Assembly: GCA_029298735.1 (NCBI GenBank)
Contig: JANSLP010000097.1
Coordinates: 35,556 to 99,555, forward strand
DNA from: Ophiostoma sp. CBS 140.51
Taxonomy: Eukaryota > Ascomycota > Sordariomycetes > Ophiostomatales > Ophiostomataceae
DNA length: 64,000 bases
Reading direction: 5' to 3'
Below, piece after piece: positions 29,897 through 40,938 of the stretch (the first letter of the stretch is position 1; every line of letters begins with the position of its first letter). The notes beneath the pieces are model-generated. The model was not told the DNA's origin, ran no database searches, and was given only the letters and a program-made list of their open reading frames with translations. The position numbers and the translations under genes are program-made.

Positions 29897-31189
29897 GGTA
29901 ATGGTGGTGGAGGGTTGTGAGTTGAGTTGAATTGAGTTGATGTGTTGGTGGATGCTATAATTCTGGACGTCAACAGGGGCAGTTGTCGTTCTTAAATAGT
30001 AGTGGCCCGTCCCACAAACGACTCGATTAAACGTTGTTTATTCCTCTGGACTAGAAATAGATTGCCCGTTCCGTTTTTCTGAGCAGAGACGGGCTGCATA
30101 TATTGTCTCTTACGTAGCCTGTCCGTGAAAGGGTTATGTATTGTCCGGGATCGTCTCCGCGAGGCCCTTGGCCACCCATTGATGCCAACGATCTTCCCTG
30201 TCGCGGAGCGAGTCACTCTAAGAAATGAAGTTAAGCATACTAGAAGTCATTACAAATTGACGGAAACCGGGGATGCCTTGGTGACGACAGTGCATTTGTT
30301 AAGGTTTACGTCTCCCTTTCCGGCACGGGTAGGACCACCGTGAGGCGGGGCCGAGAAAAAGATATAGAGAGAATCAATTAACGATAGACGCCGTTCATCC
30401 TTTACTTTTATTTCGATTTTTGTAGATGACGTAGAAGCGAGGTAAAGCCAATTGTGCTCTGTGTTTTCAAATCTGGCAACGCCTCTCACTTGCATCGTGG
30501 TCCTGCATTGGCTAAAGTCTACGGTGGTGGTAGTTGCCATTTGGGATCCGATCCCTCGTAGGATGTCATTCCCCTGCATAGCCGAGTCAGCTTGGCGAAT
30601 TAACAGAAAGGAAATCGGATGAAGCGTCTCCATATGCTTTGATTCCGTCTTCCGAAGAGACGTCATAGCGAGTCAGTTCGATCAACTTTGGCGAGGTCGA
30701 CGTTTGCTTCCCCTCTTTCAATAAACATTGCATGCACCCAAGCCCCGGAAGTCCGTAACTTTAATCAAAGGAGATCTACTGCGGATCACTCTTACTTTAA
30801 TAATAGCATCTGCTATTGCATGTACGAACTGGCGGGAAGACCGGAGACGGCAGAATGCACAGCGCCACAGACGGGTCGTCAATGGAGAAGATCACCTCCA
30901 ACAAGGTGCATCGTAAGAAAACACAAGTCAGTCAAGACAAGATGTCACTAAAACAACAATGGGAGTAATACTTCTTTTATTTTACGAAAAGAAAGTAAAC
31001 AACATTGTATGTTGTCGCCCCTGGCTGTTGGTGTAAGTCGTTGGACGTTGGTTGTGGTTAGGTAAGCGTGAAAGTGGGTCTACTCCCGCCAACTTACGAT
31101 CGTCGACATTTGGCGGGCAGAGCTCCGCAGAGCTTTCGACGTCTGTTCGAACTCAACATCCACCACTTCACACACAACCACACAACCCA
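29897..31189. other. Intergenic stretch with only doubtful frames
   Basis: 1.3 kb between the CFEM start and GatB. A minus-strand open frame with a true ATG (30666-30250, 138 codons) has no recognisable motif and unconvincing composition. GTAAGTCG at 31034 and GGTAAGCG at 31061 could be donors of a GatB leader intron. Nothing else is seen. Confidence 0.4.
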
Positions 31190-33136
31190 ATGGCTGGTCT
31201 TCCAGCACGACAACTCGAGCGGTGCCTCTTGCGAGGGCGGCTGACACGACGAATACAGTTTTCAGTCAGTGGCTGCCCGCAATGCAGCCCACTGCTTGCC
31301 TTTCGACACGATCGGTTTTCTTCTTCGACGACGACGAAGGCCCCTCCTCCCTCCAACACTTCACCCATTCCCCTCCGCAAACAGCTAAAGGACGAAGCCA
31401 AGGCACGAAAGGCAAAGGCGGCACAAAAGAAAGCTTCCGGAGAAGCGCCGTCTGCGACCAACCGCGGCCAGACCGTGCCGGGCTGGGAACTGACCGTCGG
31501 CATCGAGATCCATGCCCAGTTGAACACGGCCCACAAGCTCTTCTCCGCCGCCAAAGCCACCGATTCCCACGGTGAGGGCCGCGAGCCCAACGACCCGGCC
31601 AATGTCGCCTTTTTCGACGTCGCCCTACCGGGTGCACAGCCCATCTTCCAGCCTGCCACCTTGATCCCGGCCATCCGGGCCGCGCTCGCTTTGGAGTGCA
31701 CAATTCAACCCCTCAGCCGCTTCGACCGCAAACACTACTTTCACTGGGACCAGCCCGCCGGCTACCAAATCACCCAATACTACGAACCATTTGCGAGGGG
31801 TGGTTTTGTGGAGCTGTTTGCGCGAGACGGCATCGCCCCAGAAGATGGCGAGAAAGTGAGAATCGACATCGTGCAGGTCCAAATGGAACAGGACACGGCC
31901 AAGACGGTGGCCCAGCCGGGGGACGTGCACTGGCTCGACTTTAACCGCGTGGGCATGCCCCTGATTGAGATTATTACGGCACCACAGCTGCACCACCCGG
32001 CGACGGCGGCGGCGTTTGTGCGAAAAGTGCAGCAGCTGCTGGTGGCCGTGGATGCGTGCACATCGGGGATGGAGGCGGGTGGCTTACGCGCCGATGTCAA
32101 CGTATCGGTCCGAAGGACCGCAACCGAGGCCGGTACGGCCGAGGATAAAAGGCTAGGGGTGCGGACAGAGATCAAAAACCTCAACTCGTTCCGCGCCGTC
32201 GAGGACGCCATTATTGCAGAGCGCAACCGGCAGATTGGCGCCATTACAGCCGCTGAAAACGATGGCCACCCGTCCCCCGCCTCGGTCATTGTCAGCGAGA
32301 CACGCGGCTGGACACCACCCGCGTCGGCGGGCGACGAGGGCAAGACACACCGCCTGCGCGGCAAAGAGGGCGAGGTGGACTACCGGTACATGCCAGACCC
32401 GGACCTGGGTCCCGTCGTGATTGACGAGGGACTTGTACGCTACCTGGGGTTGACACTGGGCGTATCGCCCGATGCCGAGTTGGGCGATCTGGTCAAGAGC
32501 TACGGTCTGTCCCAGATGGACGCGGCGGCAATGATGGCTTTGGACGGTGGTGGACGGGCGCAGTACTACTATGATGTCGTGGAGGCGGTGGAGCAGCGAC
32601 TCGGAGTGGAGAAGACAGTCGAGGCCCGCGCCTTTATTGCCAACTGGGTCCTCCACCAACTAGGACGGCTGACGTCGGAGCGCAATGCCGGCGATGATGC
32701 GGGCGCCAACAGTCTCGAAATGACGCCGGAAGGCACTTGCCGCATCCCTGTCGACAGTTTGGCCGACATTCTGGCCTACCGCTACCAGGGCCGCATCACT
32801 GCCAATGTGGCCAAAGAACTGCTGTTTGCCGTTTTCCGGGGGGACGTGACCGACAAGGAGGGATCGTCCGTAACAGACGCCATCGAGGCAGGCAGCCTCT
32901 GGTTTGACGAGATACCACCCGACGAGTACACGGCCTTGGCTGAAGAAGTCATTGCCGACGAGCCCGAGACCTTGAAACTGTTTGCCTCGCCAGCGGCCCT
33001 GAAAAAGTACCCGCTCGGCAAGCTGCAGTTCTTGGTGGGCAGGCTGTTGAGGGCAGGCCCCGAGGGGCGGACGGACCCGCAGAATGCCGAGAAGGCTGTC
33101 CGGGCGGCCATTGAGCGGTGGGTTAAGGCCCAATAG
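31190..33136 (+). CDS. gatB: Mitochondrial glutamyl-tRNA(Gln) amidotransferase subunit B
   Basis: 648 residues in one exon; the ortholog of yeast Pet112. With GatA and GatF or GatC it converts Glu-tRNA(Gln) to Gln-tRNA(Gln) in mitochondria. The N-terminus is Arg-rich and lacks acids (RQLERCLLRGRLTRR), a typical matrix presequence, followed by a charged linker. The catalytic-core wording begins at about residue 104 with TVGIEIHAQLNT. Core motifs are HYFHWDQPAGYQITQ, HWLDFNRVGMPLIEI, LRADVNVSV, RTEIKNLNSFRA and EVDYRYMPDPDLGP. The C-terminal helical and YqeY-like tRNA-binding tail ends in AIERWVKAQ. The chosen ATG at 31190 is the first in the frame; the open frame above it has only a TTG. Confidence 0.96.
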   Translation: MAGLPARQLERCLLRGRLTRRIQFSVSGCPQCSPLLAFRHDRFSSSTTTKAPPPSNTSPIPLRKQLKDEAKARKAKAAQKKASGEAPSATNRGQTVPGWELTVGIEIHAQLNTAHKLFSAAKATDSHGEGREPNDPANVAFFDVALPGAQPIFQPATLIPAIRAALALECTIQPLSRFDRKHYFHWDQPAGYQITQYYEPFARGGFVELFARDGIAPEDGEKVRIDIVQVQMEQDTAKTVAQPGDVHWLDFNRVGMPLIEIITAPQLHHPATAAAFVRKVQQLLVAVDACTSGMEAGGLRADVNVSVRRTATEAGTAEDKRLGVRTEIKNLNSFRAVEDAIIAERNRQIGAITAAENDGHPSPASVIVSETRGWTPPASAGDEGKTHRLRGKEGEVDYRYMPDPDLGPVVIDEGLVRYLGLTLGVSPDAELGDLVKSYGLSQMDAAAMMALDGGGRAQYYYDVVEAVEQRLGVEKTVEARAFIANWVLHQLGRLTSERNAGDDAGANSLEMTPEGTCRIPVDSLADILAYRYQGRITANVAKELLFAVFRGDVTDKEGSSVTDAIEAGSLWFDEIPPDEYTALAEEVIADEPETLKLFASPAALKKYPLGKLQFLVGRLLRAGPEGRTDPQNAEKAVRAAIERWVKAQ

Positions 33137-33726
33137 TGACGAGAGTAGAACGTGACGTCACGGTAGATAATCAGGAGACATGTACATTAAACAATACCCA
33201 TTTTACAATCCTTTGAACATATTGGAACATATTAAAAACACATTTTGGTATATCAACAATTTGAGCCGTATCGCCGACAGCTGCCCGACTGACGTTATCT
33301 TAGTCCGGCCATAAATCATATCCAAACTCCGTCCGAGCACATGCGTCGGTCTCACGCATCTTATGCAGCTTGCGGGTTTTACAGTCTTTCACTTTGAACT
33401 GCGTCCTTATTCTTTCACTTTAAACACAACTAAACCCGAAGCAGGAATAGCCCGTGTCCTCTCTTATTCCTCACACTCTCAGGGTCGTCGTCTTCGCCTT
33501 ATTTTACCCGTCCTCCTCCCATCTCCCCTGTCCAGCTTTCGTCATTTCTCTTATTTCTTCTCTCTTGGCGATCCTTTGTTAACAGCGATATCGTTTTTTT
33601 CTTTTTTTTCTTTTTCTTCAAGTCGCATCGCTCCACCTCATCTCAACGACCGCTTCATTTCATCGCATCGTCCGATCGCAGATCTCTCAATATCCTTGTA
33701 GCAAATCATCGTCACCAGCCACCCCC
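33137..33726. other. Promoter and leader of methyltransferase 1
   Basis: 590 bases with an AT-rich GatB 3' part and then a strongly pyrimidine-rich leader (33470-33640) before the methyltransferase. No gene is seen. Confidence 0.45.
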
Positions 33727-34998
33727 ATGGCGTCCGACGGTCCCCATGATGAGATGGCCGATGTGCCGCCGTCCGTCTCGGCGGCCGGCCCGTCAGCGTC
33801 GTCGACGCCCGCCACGGCACCCGTAACGTCCGACGCCGCCTCTGCCTACTCTGTCAATGCCATGAGTGGCTACTCTGTTGGACTGAGTGTCGACACAGAC
33901 GACCGCGACAACGACAACGATTCGAGTCTTGGCGACATGGACACACAGTCGTCCACCCGCTCCGCCACGTCCAGTGTCTACCACTTTGTCGAAGAGTTTG
34001 GCCGCACCTTTCACAAGTACAAGGAGGGCAAATACTTTATGCCGAATGACGAGCAGGAACAGAACCGGCTGGACCTGCAGCATGCGATTGCAAAGCACTG
34101 TCTAAGGGGTGCACTGGGGCTGGCGCCGCCAAACAACGCCACCGACGATGTCGCCGCAGGCGGCCTCAAGGATACAACCGAGGGTGTTGCCGACCCGCCC
34201 TCCACAGGTCCTGACGGGCCCGTGTCAGGAGGAGCCCACCGCGTCCTCGATATCGGCACCGGCACCGGCATCTGGGCCATTGACTATGCCGAACAGCACC
34301 CAGCCGCCGACGTCCTCGGCACAGACCTCTCGCCAATCCAGCCAGAGTACGTCCCCCCCAACTGCCGCTTCGAGATTGACGACTTGGACGACGATTGGGC
34401 CTTTAGCAGCGCCAACAAATTTGACTACATTCACGGACGGTACATTGTGCCGTTCCTCAAGGACGTTCCGGGGGTCATCCAAAAGGCCTACGACCATCTC
34501 CAGCCGGGCGGCTATTTCGAGCTGTTTGAAGGCCCCATTCTCTTCCACTGTGTCGACGATACCTTGGAAGGCACCACCATTAAGGAATGGAACGACCTGA
34601 TTTCCGCCGGGGTCCGTAAGATTGGACGGGATCCATTGGCCGCCTTGAAGCTAAAACAATGGATGGAGGCCGCCGGTTTTCAGGATATCCAGGAGAAACG
34701 GTACGCGCTACCCATCAACCCGTGGCCGCGGGGCAAGGAAAACAAGCTGCTGGGCCACATGGAAATGACCAATTTGCTCGAAGTCGCCCACGGTGCCACC
34801 ATGACCATCTTCACCAAGGCGCTGGGCTGGTCCGTCGAGGCGACCGAGGTGTTTCTGACCAAAGTACGGCAAGACCTGAGAGACCGGCGCATCCATGCAT
34901 ATCTACCAGCGTAAGTTGCTCCCAACGAAAGAAAGTTATATTTAAGAGAGAGTGCTAACAACAATAGGATCGTCATTTATGGACAAAAGGCGCCATGA
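33727..34998 (+). CDS. LaeA-like SAM-dependent methyltransferase 1
   Basis: Two exons, 33727-34910 and 34968-34998, with a 57-base intron (GTAAGT, branch GCTAAC, AATAG) give 404 residues. The last exon adds only IVIYGQKAP, which matches the usual C-terminus of this family and supports the splice. The first 70 residues are disordered and acidic. The family entry motif EEFGRTFHKYKEGKYFMPND is followed by a short insert, SAM motif I VLDIGTGTGIWAID at about residues 174-187, acidic loop GTDLSPIQP, and YIHGRYIV with LQPGGYFELFE. Proteins of this group include LaeA, the Aspergillus secondary-metabolism regulator, and many paralogs; the substrate is not known. A paralog lies 7.4 kb downstream on the same strand. 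Confidence 0.92.
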
Positions 34999-35762
34999 AC
35001 AATGATGGTGTTGAAAAAGAGTTCTCTATGTTACTTTCCGCGGTTTACTTTTCCCATTTGCTTTGTATACCTCTTTGTCTTTTCAGTTTCATTTTCCTTA
35101 TTGGATTCTAGATGCATCTGGGTCCCCCAAAATTGATGTTGATGTTCCCTCTCCGCGCAGAACCTCATATTTGACTGCCGGAATTCTCCCACACACACCC
35201 TATCCCCATTTTCTCAGACGGAATGTATTGATGTTACGACACTGCGGCAAATTTGTGTGGAAAAATCGTTGATGAACAAGCTGGACACATGCCAAGAACT
35301 GCCAAGAATCAATATCACCACTCGTAGTGCTCTTTCTCTGGTGCACCACGTTGTTTCGATTCATGGTAGGTGGCTTTCGTGGCTTGGAAGGCTGAGCTGT
35401 ATTGGATATAACCGATGGTAGTGGCGATACCCCATCAGTATCTTGAAAGACGAAGAAGTGCACTTTGTCGAGGTCGAGTACATATGTTCGCCACTGTCGA
35501 GGACCTTGGTCGAGGATATATGTTGAAGATAAATTTGAAATGGTTTCCTCTCTAATCTTCTTGGGCAGTCTTGGGTTTCTGTTTCTGTTGAGAAAACCAA
35601 CGTGTACAAGAAATTCACCGCACGCCATCGAGAGCATAAATCAACATCTGCAATATCTTTGAAGACCAGCCCTGTACGCATATCCATCTGTTGAATTTCC
35701 ATCATCATATTCAAGAAACTAACAAGAGTCCTTTTCCAGCCTCTTCTTAGCCCTTTTCGAAT
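34999..35762. other. Intergenic stretch above the cysteine-rich peptide
   Basis: Besides a doubtful minus-strand frame (listed separately), the last 45 bases hold ACTAAC at 35718-35723, then CCAG ending 35739 and TTAG ending 35750. These look like intron 3' signals just above the cysteine-rich peptide start, so that gene may have an upstream exon. A GTACGC near 35675 could be the donor. Confidence 0.35.
35200..35637 (-). CDS. Doubtful hypothetical frame
   Basis: A 145-residue open frame with a true ATG. It contains QWRTYVLDLDKVHFFVFQ, which resembles the WxYVxDLD pattern seen in many uncharacterised fungal proteins. The flanking frame upstream on the same strand (to 35714) reads partly like protein too, so this could be an exon of a spliced gene or a decayed one. 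No family is assigned. Confidence 0.25.
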   Translation of the reverse strand: MLSMACGEFLVHVGFLNRNRNPRLPKKIREETISNLSSTYILDQGPRQWRTYVLDLDKVHFFVFQDTDGVSPLPSVISNTAQPSKPRKPPTMNRNNVVHQRKSTTSGDIDSWQFLACVQLVHQRFFHTNLPQCRNINTFRLRKWG

Positions 35763-35906
35763 ATGAGCGACGACGGATGCTGCGCGACGGCGTGTGCTGG
35801 CTGCAGCGCCGACGGCTGTGGTCTCTTTATGCGCTGGGTCATGGCCTGCTTCACGCTCGGGCTGACAGAGTGCTGCCGCGGCGACGAATCGTGTGAGTGC
35901 TGGTAG
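35763..35906 (+). CDS. Cysteine-rich 47-residue peptide
   Basis: An open frame of 47 codons from ATG to TAG. Ten residues are cysteine (positions 6, 7, 11, 14, 19, 29, 37, 38, 44, 46), arranged as CC, CX2C, single, single, CC, CXC. A short hydrophobic stretch, LFMRWVMACFTLGL, sits in the middle, and both ends are acidic. There is no signal peptide, so it may be cytosolic or membrane-associated, like CYSTM-type modules, or metal-binding. Intron-like branch and acceptor signals end 12-23 bases before the ATG, consistent with a spliced leader. A GTGAGT near the end could be a donor, so the C-terminus is uncertain. Confidence 0.5.
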   Translation: MSDDGCCATACAGCSADGCGLFMRWVMACFTLGLTECCRGDESCECW

Positions 35907-36584
35907 GGAGGTGGTGGACAGTATTTATATAGTAGAGTAATGGTGAAGGAAGGGAAATAATAAATGTACCAAATCTTATTTTGACAATGTCAACAAAGTG
36001 TTCTCGTAAAGGAGAATGTGTGACGTTTTTGTATGAAAACATTTACGGCAGAATTAATCTACCGGAAGTGACATTCTCCCTACATGTTTAATTTAAGTAA
36101 ATAAATTTCTTTTAAAAAAAAAAGTAAAAAAAAGTAAAAAAGGAAAAAGCAGAAGAAAAGCATAAAAAAAAACAGATGCTACATGTTAGAGCAATAACGT
36201 CCTATTTGGAGATGATGAACCGAGACGATAAAATTATCAAAACGGCCGCGGCAGGTCACGTAAAAGCATCACCCAACGATACTTCTGTACATTGACCGTC
36301 ACATTAAGCTTCGTCCCACTGTCGCGCGTCAAGAGGGGTCCTAAACGGACTATTTTTGGTCCCCTGTGGATTTAGTGTCTTGACGTATCTTGGCAGCGGC
36401 CGCCTCCGACCTTTGATTGTCCTAATAGCTCCAACAGGCAGGTGCAGTTACAGCTGCCCCACTTGACCTCAGCTCTTATCTTGATATCAGTGACCTCAAC
36501 GTCGGCAGCTCTATTTGATCAGACTCGGACTTGACCTGAACAAGATCACAGTTCTTCCAGTTTTACAATACTGTCGCTCTCAAA
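35907..36584. other. AT-rich spacer and aldehyde dehydrogenase promoter
   Basis: 35920-36240 is AT-rich with long A runs around 36110-36170. No gene is seen. From 36380 the composition returns to normal and leads to the aldehyde dehydrogenase. Confidence 0.45.
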
Positions 36585-38299
36585 ATGTCGGCCCCCGAAA
36601 CATACCAACTTTGGGCCAACGGCCAGGAATCGCCGGGCTCGGGCGAGCCGTGAGTGCATCGCACCTTCCTCCCAAAGTACCTTCCAGCTAACACACCACA
36701 GAATACCCATTGAGAACCCGGCCACCGGCGAGGTGTTTGCCATGTGAGTCCTCCAGCTGTCTCCTATCGTCATTCTGTCTGCTTACATGCCTCAGCTGCC
36801 AGAGCGCCTCAGAAGATGACGTCGGCACTGCCGTCGAGGCCGCCCACGCCGCATTTACGGCAGGCACCTGGTCCCGCGCGCCCCGCCAGACCCGTGCCGA
36901 CGTTCTCGAAGAAGCCGCCCGACTACTCACAAAGGCACTCCCCGATCTCATTGCCCTCGAAGTCCAGCAAACCGGCCGTGCATTGCGTGAAATGCAGGCC
37001 CAAGTCCCCTCGCTTGTCCGCTGGTTCAAGTACTATGCCGCCTTGCTGAGAACCGACGAGAGACCCGTCTTCCCGACAGCGGGCCAGCTCCACAACTGGG
37101 CTGACCGTGTCCCGTTGGGTGTGGTCACCTTGATTACCCCATTCAACCATCCACTCCTGATTGCCGTCAAGAAACTGGCACCGGCTCTGGCGGCGGGCAA
37201 CAGTGTGATTCTCAAACCGTCAGAGCTGACGCCGCTCACGTCCCTCAAACTGGCCGTCATCCTCAAAGAGGCCGGCCTGCCATCTGGCGTGTTTACTGTG
37301 TTACCGGGTCCCGGCCCTGTGGTCGCCGCCCGACTCGCGGCCCACCCTCTCGTCCGGTCCGTCGACATTACCGGTGGCACTGCGGCAGGGCGTGCTCTGG
37401 GCGCCGTGGCCGGCCGCAACCTGGCGCGCTTCAACGCTGAATTGGGAGGGAAAGCACCCGTCGTCGTGTTTGCCGATGCCGATCTAGAGAGTGCAGTCAA
37501 TGGCGTCGCTTTTGGCGCGTTTGTCGCCAGCGGACAAACTTGTGTAGCAGCCACGCGCATCCTGGTGGAGCAGAGTGTCTACGAGAAAGTCGTGGCAGGA
37601 CTCGCCCGTAAAGGCAGCTTTATTGCTGCCCATATGGGCGACCCCATGAACCCCAAGAGCAGCATGGGTCCGCTGGTGTCAGCCAAGCAGTTGGGGCATG
37701 TCTCTACTCTTGTTCGGGAGGCACTCCTTGGAAAGTATGCCACGGCCGTCGTGGGCGGCCAGACGTCGTCAGAAGGCGGCACTCTCCCCGCGACGAGCGC
37801 TCTCGACGGGTTCGATTTATCAAAAGGCTACTTTTACCCGCCGACTGTTCTTGTGAGCTCACTGTCGGCCACGCCAGGAGCGACACCTCGTCTCCTCAGT
37901 GCCCGCATTTGGAAAGAAGAAGCTTTTGGTCCGGTGATTGTGGTCGTGCCCTTTCCCGATGGCGACGAAGACACGGCTGTGAGGCTGGCCAACGACTCCG
38001 AGTTTAGTCTGGGCGCCGCCGTTTGGACACAAGACTTGTCCAAAGCCTTCCGTATCTCGGAGCGGATTGCAGCCGGCATTTGTTGGGTCAACACACACCA
38101 CCGCAACGATCCTAGCAGTCCCTGGGGTGCCGCCTCCACACCGGGCGGCGGCAGTGGTGTCGGCAGCGAGAATGGACGTGAAGCCTATTTGGCCTACACG
38201 GTGGCCAAGAGTACTGTTATCAACTATGCACGGCCGGAGGAGGCAAGAGTGACGGAGGACTGGTTTAACGAGGGTGGTGAGGCTGTGCGGTATGGTTAG
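36585..38299 (+). CDS. Aldehyde dehydrogenase (NAD(P)+-dependent)
   Basis: Three exons, 36585-36649, 36702-36743 and 36796-38299, give 536 residues. Both introns are 52 bases and start GTGAGT. The enzyme oxidises an aldehyde to its acid. The Rossmann part has TLITPFNHP and NSVILKPSELTP. The general base is Glu251 in AELGGKAP and the nucleophile Cys285 in SGQTCVAATR. EEAFGPVIVV and an ICWVNTHH oligomerisation-side motif follow. The N-terminus lacks a targeting sequence, so it is probably cytosolic. It belongs to the broad betaine/benzaldehyde-dehydrogenase-like fungal class; the substrate is not evident. No pathway partner is adjacent. Confidence 0.94.
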
Positions 38300-38940
38300 G
38301 AGAGAACACCAACTGAGGTCACCCAAGGTGACTGAAGGTGGTACCGTCACAGAAGGAAGACGATGGCGGATAAACACATTTTGATTCAATATCCCCGCAA
38401 TTATGATTGTTCTCGGCTATGACTGTCTTGCCGCTGTGTTATGGATGAATCAGTGGAAATGGGCAATTTGAAGAGAGGCGAGAGTCTTATGAAATAGAAG
38501 AAATGGTAATAGCATCGAATCATTAAAACAAAATCAAAGACACGACAGGAACAGTCTGAGAATAAGCATTTTTGTTTACGAGACACCGGAGATTTCAATG
38601 GCGTTGAGACCATGTGGCCATGACATGTCTTGTTTCTGTCTGTGTTGCCAGCCATGACTCGTTCCTGAATCGCAATTCATTCAATTGTCCGTCGGCAAGA
38701 AACAGGCGAAATACACTGGATGGAGCCAAGACAGACAAATAAAAATGTTTCCGTGTCGATAAACACCGGTATAAATGAGCTTGGTATGGACGGCACGTAA
38801 ATATCCCATCACCACTGCCGACGATGAGCAGGTTCTTTTCTTGCGATCCGTGAAGCTCACCATTCATTCATTTCACACGTCCCTTTCTACATTCATTCAT
38901 TACGACATTATCCCCATCGTCACTCGTTTTTGTCCTCACC
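38300..38940. other. Promoter of the small secreted protein gene
   Basis: 641 bases with no gene seen. A TATAAAT at about 38770 lies 170 bases above the secreted-protein start. Confidence 0.45.
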
Positions 38941-39603
38941 ATGAAGGCCGCCGTCGTCTCTCTCCTCGCCGCCTGGGCAGCCATTGCAATTGCTGCACCG
39001 CCTCCATTCGCAAATGACCACGACAACAACCGTGATCACGCCCTATCCCATCCAAAGATCCACCATGCCGGCGCTGGTGCTGGCCCTTGTGATCTATCCA
39101 GTGAAGATACCGGGTGTTATCTGATTATGGACAACAGCGGTTGTTTCTTGAATACGTCGGATACGAGCAGGGTGCTGGGGTGTGCCGACCCCGATCCGGC
39201 GGTAGCCATTGATATTGTGAGTCCAGTCGGCGTGGCAGGCGTCCAAGACGAGCGACGCGAGGCTGTCTTTTCCTCCCTCTCTACCTCTCTACGGCCGAAG
39301 ACCTTTGGCTTTCACGAAACACCTCCTGACAGTTTGTAGTTCTGCCGCTGCTGGGGCTGCAACGGCCAGGAACTCGTCAACTTTATGCCGACCCTCAACT
39401 GCACGAGCAAGACGGTCGTCCCCGTCAAACCCATGCCGAAACCGATGCCCGTCATTCCGCCGGTCCACAACAACGGGACAAACATCACGATCCCTAACAA
39501 CGCGACACACCCTACAACTGGACCAGATCCTCGTCCGAACCCTGGCAAGGGCCCGGCGGCGAGCCCGCACATGCCCGTGCCGGTACTGCCGGATGGATAT
39601 TAA
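38941..39603 (+). CDS. Small secreted cysteine-containing protein
   Basis: Two exons, 38941-39216 and 39340-39603, with a 123-base intron (GTGAGT to TTTGTAG) give 179 residues. Residues 1-19 are a signal peptide (MKAAVVSLLAAWAAIAIAA). The mature N-terminus is rich in His, Asp and Asn. The core has CDLSSEDTGCYLIMDNSGC and LGCADPD from exon 1, then FCRCWGCNG and LNC from exon 2, about eight cysteines. The C-terminal 75 residues are Pro-rich with PMPKPMPVIPP and three N-glycosylation sequons near NGTNITIPNNAT. No family is recognised. Secretion, cysteines and small size fit a cell-wall or effector-like protein. A TATAAAT lies upstream. Confidence 0.75.
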
Positions 39604-40840
39604 GGGACGCTTGTTCACTTCGAAGGATCTGCCACATGCGGACGGTGACCACGGATGTCGGCGGCGGCTAAAACGGACTGGGACTCCGGCACCGGGATGA
39701 TCGGTGGTGGCAGTGGACGTTGAGTAGCAGTGGGATGACGACGATGCGAGCTTGCTTGCCTGGAATTGGTATGAGTGCTGCGTTGTATCCGGCTTCTCGA
39801 AGGATAATAAAGACACCAATCATGGCGAGAGGGAGAGTCCCCTGTGGAAGAGTGTCTCGATCGCAGCACTGAATTTCTCCAGCGCCAGACTTCTTTGGCT
39901 GGCTTGCAGCGCACGTGGATTTTGACAGGAAATTTAAGGAAAGTAATCCACTGAACCCATGAAAAAGACCCTGAAAATCATCTTGCGTACATGTACTCTG
40001 CTGAATGTGGTAGAAGCGACCGGTGATCTCTTTCTGTTTGCTCGCAGAACTTGCTGTCCTCTTGTCCTTTTGTGCATCGCCGAACAAGACCAACAATAAC
40101 CGACGTTGCAACAGACCCGCAACAATGGCAAAGAAAATGCAACGGCCACGACGACAGGCATGGTCATCGTCTTTTCTTTCCCACATCCGACATACATGCC
40201 CTGTCCATCTTTTCCCTCACTTGTGCTGTTCCATAAAACACCCCCACCGCAGTCGTCACTCTCACATGGCAGCCCTGCCCCTCCTTCCCGCGAATTGTTG
40301 ACGAGGAGGGAAAAAGAAAAGAAAATCGATACGCAAAAACGCGTCGTCATAAATGATAAAAAGAAGACAATGCTATTGTTCTACTTCTTCCAGGTTGAAG
40401 ATTTCGGACGATGGGACCTCGAAATATTACACGCACGAAGTTTGTGAATGGTAAAGCAAGTAACTGTCCAAGACTTTCAAAATCATTGCGAGTTTCACGT
40501 CGACGACTGTCGAGTCGAGTACGATACAAAGCCGGAGACATCATTCTGTTGTTCGTTGTGTCCTTATTTCCAGATTTTCAGTTGTACACATCAACAGTCA
40601 CCGAGGCATTGCAGTCCGCATGTGTCTCTCAGTGGTACTTTCTGCTCTCTTTTCCCTGTGTGTCATGTGTGTGTTGTGCGTGTAGGCCGTATGGTGGCAT
40701 GATGCATGCATGGACGGGGCAGGGATACAGGAGTAACAAAGAATGGACAGATGTGATAGCAAATGGGAGTTTGAATGTGGACAACGTCGCAAGCAAAGGG
40801 GGTTGGGAGGTTGGGGGTGGAGTGAAAAGGAGGGCAGGAG

Positions 40841-40938
40841 AGGGGAACGGTGACGAAGTTGGCGAGGAAAAGAAAGGAAAGAACGACAGAGGGGAACGGT
40901 GACGAAGTTGGCGAGGAAAAGAAAGGAAAGAACGACAG
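40841..40938. repeat. Perfect 49-base tandem duplication
   Basis: Bases 40841-40889 are repeated exactly at 40890-40938. The unit is purine-rich (begins AGGGGAACGGTGACGAAG, ends GAACGACAG). The identity of the copies suggests a recent event. Confidence 0.95.

Noticed and set aside
30250..30666. 138-codon minus-strand frame with ATG
   Set aside because: No motif, odd composition and no splice or promoter support; mentioned only inside the intergenic entry.
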